A model generated the notes under the pieces. It was not told where the DNA came from, did not search any database, and was given only the letters and a program-made list of their open reading frames with translations. Both the position numbers and the translations under genes were made by a program. Shown piece by piece: positions 1-4,875 of a stretch of DNA of 5,147 nt (within the stretch, counting starts at the first letter, position 1; every line of letters starts with the position of its first letter). The stretch is from NCBI GenBank assembly GCA_030631385.1, contig DAOVLG010000173.1:1-5147 (forward strand), given 5' to 3'. The DNA is from Candidatus Coatesiibacteriota bacterium. Its GTDB lineage: Bacteria > RBG-13-66-14.

Positions 1-623
1 CCCCGTTCGTCGGGGGAGACGGCCCAGACCGTGTCCGGGGTGATCGTGACGTCGGAGACCGTGCGGTGGCCGCTCTGTCTTCCCATCAGTGGGTCGAGCC
101 GGGAGAAGGAAACCGTGCGCGCCGGGTTGAAGGTGGATGTGTGGAGGAGTCCCTCGCTGGTGGCGATGTAGGCCTCATCGCCGAGGCTGGCGGCTCCGTA
201 GCAGACCCAGCCGCCATCGTCGCGTTTGGGTAGCCCGGCCCCGTTCCAGCGGTTGCCGATGTCCGAGGAGTAGGCCGCGCCCTCCCCCAGCGCCCAGAGC
301 ACCCCGTCGCTGAAGACCACCCGATTCAGAGACTCGGGCAGCGCCGGGTCGTTGATCGGGACGAAGCGTTCCCCGTCTTTGGTATAGAGACGGCTGCCCC
401 CGACGGCCCAGAGCCCCTCGGGGGTTAACGTAATGGATACCAGACCCTCCGCGGGCAGGCCGTTCTCGGCGCCCACGAGCTCCCAGGAAAACCCGCGGGT
501 TACGACGCCGGCCTCCTCGGGGGTCAGTTCGGCCTCCTCCGAGATCGGCTTCACGTCACCGCCGCAGCCCAGAAACAGCGCCAGGAGAGCGAGTATCGAA
601 GTTGAGCTTTTCACCATACGCAT
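1..623 (-). CDS. Beta-propeller lipoprotein, 5' part (runs off left edge)
   Basis: The reading frame is open from an ATG at 623 to the window edge, giving 207 complete codons; the C-terminus is missing. Residues 4-19 form a short basic-then-hydrophobic signal peptide (MVKSS, then LALLALFLG) followed by Cys20, a lipoprotein-type signal. The lipobox FLGC is slightly unusual because Phe replaces the usual Leu at -3. Gly follows the cysteine, so there is no inner-membrane retention Asp, and outer-membrane or surface placement is inferred. After a Glu-rich linker, repeated strand patterns appear near residues 53-80 (ENGLPAEGLVSI, GLWAVG), 99-118 (VLWALGEG), 150-162 (AYIATSEGLLHT) and 190-203 (TVWAVS). 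These resemble blades of the two-component-regulator propeller type (Reg_prop). A ligand cannot be predicted. An alternative ATG lies at 617. The start is 9 nt past the gcvH stop, and the only SD-like GAGGA overlaps the end of gcvH, so it is probably in the gcvH transcript and translationally coupled. Confidence 0.75.
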   Translation of the reverse strand, partial: MRMVKSSTSILALLALFLGCGGDVKPISEEAELTPEEAGVVTRGFSWELVGAENGLPAEGLVSITLTPEGLWAVGGSRLYTKDGERFVPINDPALPESLNRVVFSDGVLWALGEGAAYSSDIGNRWNGAGLPKRDDGGWVCYGAASLGDEAYIATSEGLLHTSTFNPARTVSFSRLDPLMGRQSGHRTVSDVTITPDTVWAVSPDER

Positions 624-632
624 TGGGGGTCG

Positions 633-1016
633 CTAATCCTCGCCGAGCAGCTCCTCGTAGGCGTCGGCTTCGTGGAGATCGTCCATCTCCCCAGGATCGT
701 CCGGCTTGACCTTGAGGAGCCAGCCGCTCCCGTGGGGGTCGTCGTTCACCTGCTTGGGATCGTTCACGGCCGCGTTGTTTACCTCGGTCACCTCACCGGA
801 AATGGGAGCGGTGAGATCGCTGGCGGCCTTCACGCTCTCCACGACGCCGCATTCATTCCCCGCCTCGATCCGGTCTCCAACCTCGGGCAGTTCGATGTAA
901 ACGAGTTCCCCCAACTGCTCGGAGGCGTACTCGGTGATGCCGATTATTGCCTCGTCGTCGTCGAGGTGAACCCACTCGTGGGTCTCGGTATATTTCCTGT
1001 CATGGGGGTAGGACAC
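633..1016 (-). CDS. gcvH: Glycine cleavage system H protein (lipoyl carrier)
   Basis: Encodes a 127-residue H protein, the usual family size. H protein shuttles the aminomethyl intermediate on a lipoyl-lysine between P, T and L proteins of the cytoplasmic glycine cleavage system. The sequence shows the family hallmarks: KYTETHEWV near the N-terminus, IGITEYASEQLGELVYIELPE, and the lipoylation site ESVKAASDL with the acceptor Lys at residue 63. These are followed by APISGEVTEVN and the acidic C-terminal helix ending AYEELLGED. The start is taken as GTG at 1016. It has an SD (AAGGAAGGAG at 1031-1022) ending 5 nt upstream and gives MSYPHDRKYTETHEW, which fits the family. A longer reading from TTG at 1034 would place this SD inside the gene. 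gcvT lies upstream but 325 nt away, and the propeller lipoprotein starts 9 nt downstream. No P-protein or lipoylation gene is adjacent. Confidence 0.96.
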   Translation of the reverse strand: MSYPHDRKYTETHEWVHLDDDEAIIGITEYASEQLGELVYIELPEVGDRIEAGNECGVVESVKAASDLTAPISGEVTEVNNAAVNDPKQVNDDPHGSGWLLKVKPDDPGEMDDLHEADAYEELLGED

Positions 1017-1021
1017 TCCGA

Positions 1022-1031
1022 CTCCTTCCTT
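1022..1031 (-). promoter_or_regulatory. Ribosome binding site that fixes the gcvH start
   Basis: On the minus strand this reads AAGGAAGGAG, a strong purine-rich Shine-Dalgarno sequence, with a 5-nt spacer (TCGGA) to the GTG at 1016. It decides between GTG 1016 and TTG 1034 as the gcvH start. Confidence 0.75.
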
Positions 1032-1041
1032 CAACGGCCCG

Positions 1042-1252
1042 CCAGCTTGAAGCTAGACCAACACCGCGCGTTGGATCGCAGCCTCGCGAAGACGGTCTCC
1101 AGCATTCTTGAGGTTGACCCCGCGAGCGTTGCCTTTTCTTCTATCCTAACCTCCGGCACCACCAGCTTGAAGCTGGCTACGTGAGGCGTTGCATCCCAGT
1201 ACCGCAAGGATGAACTTCAGTTAATCCGCAGTAATCCCCGCGAGCCACGCCT
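1042..1252. repeat. Degenerate ~59-bp tandem repeat array between gcvT and gcvH
   Basis: Three clear units and one decayed unit follow each other. Each begins with CCAGC plus a small palindrome. Unit 1 is CCAGCTTGAAGCTAG at 1042-1056, unit 2 CCAGCATTCTTGAGG at 1099-1113, and unit 3 the perfect palindrome CCAGCTTGAAGCTGG at 1162-1176. Each carries GCGTTG 24-27 nt further on (1068, 1126 and 1186, spacing 58 and 60). After GCGTTG, units 1 and 3 still align (GATCGCAG against CATCCCAG). CCCCGCGAGC occurs at 1118-1127 and again at 1236-1245, two periods later, marking a possible fourth unit. The array fills most of the 325-nt gcvT-gcvH gap. The remainder (1253-1341) holds only a weak dyad (GTTTG at 1267-1271 with CAAAC at 1283-1287) and an A-run at 1292-1297 (a U-run in the gcvT transcript) without a convincing stem. 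No gene was seen in the gap. Confidence 0.6.
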
Positions 1253-1341
1253 AACTAATAGTTTCCGTTTGTCGCTCCCTCGCAAACAAAGAAAAAAGCA
1301 GGGCGGCTTCGGTACAAGAACAATGTAATGGATTTGACCCG

Positions 1342-2436
1342 TTACTTGCGGGTTCCCTCTTTGTAAAAGGGCGGTTTGACCACCACGGCCCGGCGGCGCT
1401 TCCCACGGACGAGAATCTCGAACTCGGTGCCCGACCTGCGGTGGGACGAGGAGAGGTAGGCCAGGCCTATCGCCCGGTCCAGGGAGGGGGACATCGTCCC
1501 CGAGGTCACACAGCCGATCTGTTCTCCGTCCGCGTAACACTCCGCATGCTGCCTGGCGATGCCCCGGTCGAGCATCTCGAAGCAGATCAACCTGCGTTTG
1601 GGCTTCTGTTCCTTGACCCCGACCAGGGCGTCGTGTCCGATGAAGTCGCCCTTGTCCAGCTTCACCGTCCAGCCCAATCCCGCCTCGTAGGGGTTGGTGG
1701 TCTGGTCAATGTCGTTGCCGTAGAGGCAGTACTTCATCTCCAGGCGAAGGGTGTCGCGGGCGCCGAGGCCGATGGGACAACCCCCCAGCTCCACAGTTTT
1801 TGGCCACAGGGCGCGCCAGACGGCCTCGGCATGGGGGTCGGGGACGTAGATCTCGAAGCCGTCCTCGCCGGTATAGCCGGTGCGGGAGAGCAGGAGGTCG
1901 TCCACCCCGGCGATCCGTCCGGTGGCAAACTCGTAGAAGCTGATGGGCTCGAGGGGTATGTCGGTTACCGACCGGATCACCTCCTCGGCCAGGGGGCCCT
2001 GGACGGCGATCAGGGTGGTCTCGTCGCTCTCATTGGTGAGCCCGAGCTCATTGGAGGCGTGCTCCGTCACCCACTCCCAGTCCTTGGCGACACAGGCGCC
2101 GTTGACCACCAGCAGGATATTGACATCGCCGAAGCGGTAAACCAGCAGGTCGTCCACGATGCCCCCGTCGGGGTAGCACATCGGGGTGTAGAGGACCTGG
2201 CCGTTTTTTAGGGCCGATACGTCGTTGGTCACCAGGCGGTTGACGAACTCCAGCGCCCCCGATCCCCGGACCCGGAACTCGCCCATGTGGGTCAGATCGA
2301 AGAGCCCCACCTTGGCGCGGACGGTGCGGTGCTCCTCGTTGATGCTCGAATACTTGACCGGCAGCTCATGATCGGCGAACTCGATCATGTGGCCGCCAAG
2401 CTCACGATGGATGGCGTTGAGCGCGGTCTTCTTCAT
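1342..2436 (-). CDS. gcvT: Glycine cleavage system T protein (aminomethyltransferase)
   Basis: A 364-residue T protein of normal family length. It acts on the aminomethyl group held by lipoyl-H protein, releasing ammonia and transferring the one-carbon unit to tetrahydrofolate to give 5,10-methylene-THF. Visible motifs in order: GLFDLTHMGEF (44-54), YTPMCYPDGGIVDDLLVYR (83-101) with the conserved Asp pair 95-96 that includes the catalytic Asp of the family, VQGP (145-148), LSRTGYTGEDGFEIYVP (183-199), GLGARDTLRLE (223-233), and CVTSGTMSPSLDRAIGLAYL (309-328). Nothing essential appears missing. The frame extends upstream to 2532, but the ATG at 2436 is chosen because MKKTALNAIHRELGGHMIEF matches the usual T-protein N-terminus and GAGG (2445-2442) sits 5 nt upstream. 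The extension crosses the bioY remnant in another frame and lacks family similarity. A sigma70-like promoter lies just upstream. gcvH follows after a repeat-filled gap. Confidence 0.97.
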   Translation of the reverse strand: MKKTALNAIHRELGGHMIEFADHELPVKYSSINEEHRTVRAKVGLFDLTHMGEFRVRGSGALEFVNRLVTNDVSALKNGQVLYTPMCYPDGGIVDDLLVYRFGDVNILLVVNGACVAKDWEWVTEHASNELGLTNESDETTLIAVQGPLAEEVIRSVTDIPLEPISFYEFATGRIAGVDDLLLSRTGYTGEDGFEIYVPDPHAEAVWRALWPKTVELGGCPIGLGARDTLRLEMKYCLYGNDIDQTTNPYEAGLGWTVKLDKGDFIGHDALVGVKEQKPKRRLICFEMLDRGIARQHAECYADGEQIGCVTSGTMSPSLDRAIGLAYLSSSHRRSGTEFEILVRGKRRRAVVVKPPFYKEGTRK

Positions 2437-2470
2437 CCTTTCCTCTTCCAAGGGTGCACGATGTGGGGCA

Positions 2471-2499
2471 AGTTTAGGGGGGCCGACGGGCGCTGTCAA
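2471..2499 (-). promoter_or_regulatory. Predicted sigma70-type promoter of gcvT
   Basis: On the minus strand a perfect -35 box TTGACA (2499-2494) is followed by exactly 17 nt and then a -10 box TAAACT (2476-2471, 4 of 6 matches to TATAAT). Transcription would start near 2464, leaving a leader of about 28 nt containing the gcvT SD. The -35 box overlaps the TGA stop (2498-2496) of the bioY remnant. This is a motif match only. Confidence 0.5.
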
Positions 2500-2779
2500 G
2501 CGTCCTTTCTTCGGTTTGTGGTTCGATACCAAAGGTAGAAGATGGACACCGCACCGGCCAGCTTCAGAAGGTCCGGCGCGATGAAGGGCGCGACCCCGGC
2601 GGTGATGGCCGCTCCGGCATCGCCGATCCAGAACGCCAGCCAGGTGTAACCGAAGAGGTAGATCGTCGCAATTCCAGCCAGGCGCTCGCGGTCAGGGCGC
2701 CCACGGCCAGGAGCACCGGTAGAACGTAGGTGAGAAACCAGGTGTGGGACCGGACCTCGGTACGCGTAACCAGGTTCAT
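2496..2779 (-). pseudogene. bioY: BioY-like biotin transporter S-component, broken remnant
   Basis: BioY is the membrane biotin-binding subunit of ECF-type transporters, normally about 180-200 residues. Here a good start is preserved: ATG at 2779 with AGGGAG at 2789-2784. The first frame gives MNLVTRTEVRSHTWFLTYVL followed by PVLLAVGALTASA, which fits a BioY N-terminus and first membrane helix. It then becomes non-membrane, Arg/Ser/Pro-rich sequence and stops at 2564. From about 2693 a different frame reads DRERLAGIATIYLFGYTWLA and continues for 65 residues to a TGA at 2496. This piece has the C-terminal BioY pattern: an IYLFGYTWLAFWIG helix, then AGVAPFIAPDLLK (compare the family's GvxPFlxxDllK) and a final helix. 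The roughly 100 central residues, including the conserved PVPxTLQT region, have no room. I infer an internal deletion with loss of frame, or an assembly error. The family assignment is by motif memory. Confidence 0.6.
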
Positions 2780-2815
2780 CTTACTCCCTGGCAGTGGAAA
2801 AAATTTAACCGATCA

Positions 2816-2829
2816 CCGTTAGTAAACGG
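2816..2829. repeat. Small palindrome upstream of the bioY remnant
   Basis: CCGTTAGTAAACGG is a 5-bp inverted repeat around a 4-nt centre, 37 nt upstream of the bioY remnant start. It could be an operator or chance. It does not match the BirA biotin operator that controls bioY in many bacteria. Confidence 0.25.
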
Positions 2830-2844
2830 ACCGATAAGAAGGTG

Positions 2845-2998
2845 AGACCTTTGAATAAGTACTATTTATAGCCCCGGAACACATTTATCCGTTCTTGGAT
2901 CAAGGGGTTAAAACCCCTTGTCTACTACGGGGTTGCGGCTATAGCCCCCGATGAGGCTGGGCGGATAGGTCTGCCGTAACGGCGTATTTCAAAGGTCT
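2845..2998. repeat. 154-bp element with perfect 11-bp inverted ends and internal hairpins
   Basis: AGACCTTTGAA at 2845-2855 is the exact reverse complement of TTCAAAGGTCT at 2988-2998. Between them lie a strong hairpin, CAAGGGGTTAAAACCCCTTG (2901-2920, up to 9 bp with a 2-nt centre), a 5+1+5 palindrome GCCGTAACGGC (2973-2983), and TATAGCCCC repeated directly at 2867-2875 and 2940-2948. No coding frame of note is present. The layout resembles a miniature non-autonomous element or a composite of short palindromic repeats. No target-site duplication is evident outside the ends, and mobility is not shown. Confidence 0.45.
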
Positions 2999-3123
2999 TG
3001 AGTCTTAAGTCCCTTCGTAGGGCGGGGTTTGGTAACCCCGCCGCTTTTCGTAGGGGCGGGGCTCCGCCCCCGCCCGCGGGCGACCGCAGAGGGTCGCCCC
3101 TACGGTAAATTGAAAGGTCTTAA
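2988..3123. repeat. Palindromic insertion flanked by 14-bp near-identical direct repeats
   Basis: TTCAAAGGTCTTGA (2988-3001) recurs as TTGAAAGGTCTTAA (3110-3123), matching at 12 of 14 positions. Enclosed are two strong palindromes. The first is a hairpin with arms GGCGGGGTT (3021-3029) and AACCCCGCC (3034-3042) and loop TGGT. The second has outer arms CGTAGGGGCG (3049-3058) and CGCCCCTACG (3095-3104) and inner hairpins with arms GGGGCGG/CCGCCCC (3053-3059, 3064-3070) and GGGCGACC/GGTCGCCC (3078-3085, 3092-3099). The direct repeats could be a duplicated target, or simply part of the repeat unit, since the same 11-mer also occurs inverted at 2845-2855. It most resembles REP or MITE-type repeats. 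No U-run follows on either strand, so it is not called a terminator. Confidence 0.55.
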
Positions 3124-3274
3124 TTTGATAATCATTTCCCGCGAGCGATGCTTTATTTCACCATTGAAAACAGGTAGGAGCCGATCTTTAGGACGGCCCG
3201 CCCAACTTTCATGGTCAGGAATTTTTCTCTTAGTGGGGTTCCAGTTGGTCCAGATAAGGGTAGTGATCCCAAAT
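3124..3274. other. Intergenic remainder downstream of the flavoprotein gene
   Basis: This stretch is more AT-rich than its surroundings. It holds no start codon with an SD, no strong hairpin and no RNA gene that I can recognise. A minus-strand frame is open here down to a stop at 3100-3102, but it has no start codon of its own in the gap and no recognisable motif. Confidence 0.5.
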
Positions 3275-3973
3275 TCAGTACTCGCCCTTTGGCGGCCAGC
3301 GGGTCTCCAGCCAGCCGCGCTCCTTCCAATAGGCGTAGTCCCCCTTGAACAGCTTGCGGTTGCGCTGGATCAGGTCCCGCAGGAAGCGGTGCTTGGCGGC
3401 GTGGATGCCCAGCTTGGGATATTTCCGCTTCTCCCGCACCGCCTCGACGAGCTCCTCCCCGAGCCGCTGGGCCTTGGCGAAGAGTGAGTCTCGGTCGTTG
3501 GGGCGGGTGTAAACCATGAAGACACCCGCCAGCTCGCCCACGAGGTTGTACCCCATCATCTCGCAGCAGGCGCCCAGGTAGCGGGCGGTCTCCTGCTCCC
3601 CCATCCCGGCCGAGGTGGCCACGGCCACGGCGTGCTTACCGGTCATCTCGGGTCGGTGCAACAGCGACATGGAGCGGTCCAGGAAGGCCTTGAGCTGGGC
3701 GGTCACGCTGAAAACGTAGACGGGACTGGCGAGCACCAGGGCGTCGGCGGAGCGCATCTCGCGATGTATCGAGTCAACCTCGTCCTTGATCGGGCACGGC
3801 TCCCCGACCAGGCACCTCGCCTCGGCGATGCAGGGGCGGATGTCCATGCGGGCCAGGTACCTCTCGGCAACCTCCCCTCCCGCTTCGCGCCAGGGCTTCA
3901 GCAGCTCGGCGGTGAGGGCCGCCGTGTTCCCCTCACCGGCGTGGGGCGAACCGTTCAACACCAGGAGCTTCAT
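3275..3973 (-). CDS. NAD(P)H-dependent FMN oxidoreductase, iron-sulfur-flavoprotein-like family
   Basis: A 232-residue soluble protein of the flavodoxin-like FMN reductase fold (PF03358-type). Residues 1-20, MKLLVLNGSPHAGEGNTAAL, contain the beta strand and GSPHxxxGNT phosphate loop that binds FMN. LASPVYVFSVTAQLKAFLDR (81-100) is the second hallmark, contributing to the flavin site and dimer interface. ATSAGMGEQET (119-129) follows. The C-terminal tail ending DYAYWKERGWLE is common in this family. It probably reduces a substrate with NAD(P)H, but the substrate cannot be told. In iron-sulfur flavoproteins the region before the second motif carries a CxxCxxC...C cluster site; here it reads C48, Glu51, C54, C60, so one ligand position is Glu. 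The ATG at 3973 is preferred over 3988 because GGAGG (3986-3982) lies 8 nt before it and the protein then starts right at the first strand. It appears monocistronic, with a predicted promoter upstream. Confidence 0.88.
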   Translation of the reverse strand: MKLLVLNGSPHAGEGNTAALTAELLKPWREAGGEVAERYLARMDIRPCIAEARCLVGEPCPIKDEVDSIHREMRSADALVLASPVYVFSVTAQLKAFLDRSMSLLHRPEMTGKHAVAVATSAGMGEQETARYLGACCEMMGYNLVGELAGVFMVYTRPNDRDSLFAKAQRLGEELVEAVREKRKYPKLGIHAAKHRFLRDLIQRNRKLFKGDYAYWKERGWLETRWPPKGEY

Positions 3974-3981
3974 CTTAGCAT

Positions 3982-3986
3982 CCTCC
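3982..3986 (-). promoter_or_regulatory. Ribosome binding site that fixes the flavoprotein start
   Basis: GGAGG on the minus strand, 8 nt before the ATG at 3973. The competing ATG at 3988 overlaps this SD and has no SD of its own. Confidence 0.7.
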
Positions 3987-4007
3987 ATCGAGCGTTCTTT
4001 TATCCAT

Positions 4008-4036
4008 ATCCTACCCGACCTCGACTACGCTGACAA
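4008..4036 (-). promoter_or_regulatory. Predicted sigma70-type promoter of the flavoprotein gene
   Basis: On the minus strand TTGTCA (4036-4031, 5 of 6 to the -35 consensus) is followed by 17 nt and TAGGAT (4013-4008, 4 of 6 to the -10 consensus). Transcription would begin near 4001, about 28 nt before the ATG. It lies after the hairpin that closes the upstream unit. Motif match only. Confidence 0.4.
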
Positions 4037-4056
4037 CCCTCCACCCGTATCAGAAA

Positions 4057-4079
4057 GGGCGGGGATAATCACCCCGCCC
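4057..4079 (-). terminator. GC-rich hairpin, putative terminator after the nuclease gene
   Basis: Perfect 8-bp arms GGGCGGGG (4057-4064) and CCCCGCCC (4072-4079) enclose a 7-nt loop, 41 nt downstream of the nuclease stop. On the minus strand the stem is followed by TTTCTGAT, a short U-run only, so termination may be incomplete. The arms closely match the palindrome at 3021-3042, so this may be a dispersed repeat doing terminator duty. Confidence 0.5.
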
Positions 4080-4120
4080 GGTTGGTTTAAAAACGTTCAA
4101 GCCGCCTCGCCGTCCACTTT

Positions 4121-4861
4121 TTAGTCCCAGACGACCTCCTCGGGATTCAGGCAGTGTTTACAAGCCACCTTCCCCGCCGTGGCAAAGTCCTGAGCTTGAA
4201 GAACGCAGACGATGTTCCGGGGCCTGATCCGTTCCGTGTGACCGCAACCGGGACGATGATAGCAGTCCTCGTCGTCGCTGGCCACGTAGACCGCTAGAAG
4301 CCCGTCGTCGTCGGTCAGTGCGGGATCGAAAAGCCCGCGTCCCTCCGTAAACGCATCGTACATCAGGCGCCGATAATCGCCGTGGCGGGCGCAGTTGGGC
4401 AGATAACGCCAGGCCACGGCCCAACCGGAGCGGACCATCTCGGCGCCGACGTCTTCGCAGTCATCCGTTCCGACGTAGGCCAGCCAGCGCCAGGGGCGAG
4501 CGCTGTCTCGTTCGTCCCGGTCCGGGGTCAACCAAACCGGGGTCCCCGACGGCAGCAGCTCCTCCAGCTTCTCTTTCGCCTCTACGAAGCCCAGTCGTCC
4601 GCGTTCCGGTGTGTCCAGGCCGATAAGCCTTACCCGATGTTTATACTCCTCCCCAGGGTCGCCGTTCACCCCCACCAGCCCGGTCGGCGTGTAACCGCTA
4701 CAAGTGTCGCCATCGATGACCTCGCAAACGGTGACCGACCGTTCCTCCGGGCAAGCGATCCTCTCCGCGGCGTTGGAGTCAATGCCCCACAGAAAAGCGA
4801 GGATGGTGGTGAAGCAAAGGATAAGCCTCGAAGCCCATCCTCTTAGAGGTTTCTCGCTCAT
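4121..4861 (-). CDS. Exported staphylococcal-nuclease-like protein with Cys-rich C-terminal motif
   Basis: A 246-residue protein. Residues 1-31 look like a Sec signal peptide: Lys/Arg-containing start, hydrophobic 13-26, and a likely cut after SNA. Residues 44-182 are a thermonuclease (SNase, OB-fold) domain with the key residues present: VIDGDT (48-53, metal-binding Asp region), RLIGLDTPE (78-86, equivalents of staphylococcal Arg35, Asp40, Thr41 and Glu43), and WRWLAYV (124-130) supplying the Arg87 equivalent. AEMVRSGWAVAW is also typical. It is therefore expected to be an active calcium-dependent phosphodiesterase cutting DNA or RNA outside the cytoplasm. The C-terminal ~55 residues carry CYHRPGC (200-206) and ACKHCLNP (233-240), a likely zinc site from His202 or Cys200 with Cys206, Cys234 and Cys237, of a type often fused to bacterial SNase domains. 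ATG 4861 follows GGGGA by 6 nt. The gene starts 14 nt after the clpX stop. Confidence 0.9.
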   Translation of the reverse strand: MSEKPLRGWASRLILCFTTILAFLWGIDSNAAERIACPEERSVTVCEVIDGDTCSGYTPTGLVGVNGDPGEEYKHRVRLIGLDTPERGRLGFVEAKEKLEELLPSGTPVWLTPDRDERDSARPWRWLAYVGTDDCEDVGAEMVRSGWAVAWRYLPNCARHGDYRRLMYDAFTEGRGLFDPALTDDDGLLAVYVASDDEDCYHRPGCGHTERIRPRNIVCVLQAQDFATAGKVACKHCLNPEEVVWD

Positions 4862-4875
4862 TTCAGATCCCCGCT

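Noticed and set aside
672..1184. Plus-strand open frame of 170 codons
   Set aside because: It is antisense to gcvH and continues through the repeats, where it reads repeat-derived SLKL and SILEV segments.
1042..1252. CRISPR array
   Set aside because: The ~59-bp period suggested it, but the units have diverged from one another, the repeat core is too imperfect, similarity extends into the spacer positions, and no cas gene is present.
1217..1540. Minus-strand open frame of 107 codons overlapping the 3' end of gcvT
   Set aside because: It overlaps the well-supported gcvT frame, runs into the repeat array, and its Arg/Gly/Pro-rich translation has no family pattern.
1441..2211. Plus-strand open frame of 256 codons inside gcvT
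   Set aside because: It is exactly antisense to conserved gcvT motifs; long antisense frames are common in GC-rich genes.
2437..2500. Glycine riboswitch before gcvT
   Set aside because: The predicted leader is only about 28 nt, and the conserved glycine aptamer core is not seen here, before the bioY remnant, or in the gcvT-gcvH gap.
2780..2860. BirA operator controlling bioY
   Set aside because: GTTTAC and GGTTAAA fragments are present, but not as the spaced inverted pair that BirA sites need.
3049..3104. Intrinsic terminator for the flavoprotein gene
   Set aside because: The hairpin is strong but about 170 nt past the stop codon and has no U-run on the minus strand; a repeat element is the better description.
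3100..3276. Minus-strand open frame directly after the flavoprotein stop, in a shifted frame
   Set aside because: It reads about 58 codons to a stop at 3102-3100 but has no start codon with an SD. The flavoprotein already has its normal C-terminal tail, so it is not a frameshifted extension. I recognise no transposase or other family.
3029..3487. Plus-strand open frame of 152 codons through the palindromes
   Set aside because: Its first part translates the repeat element and its end is antisense to the flavoprotein gene; there is no SD or family motif.
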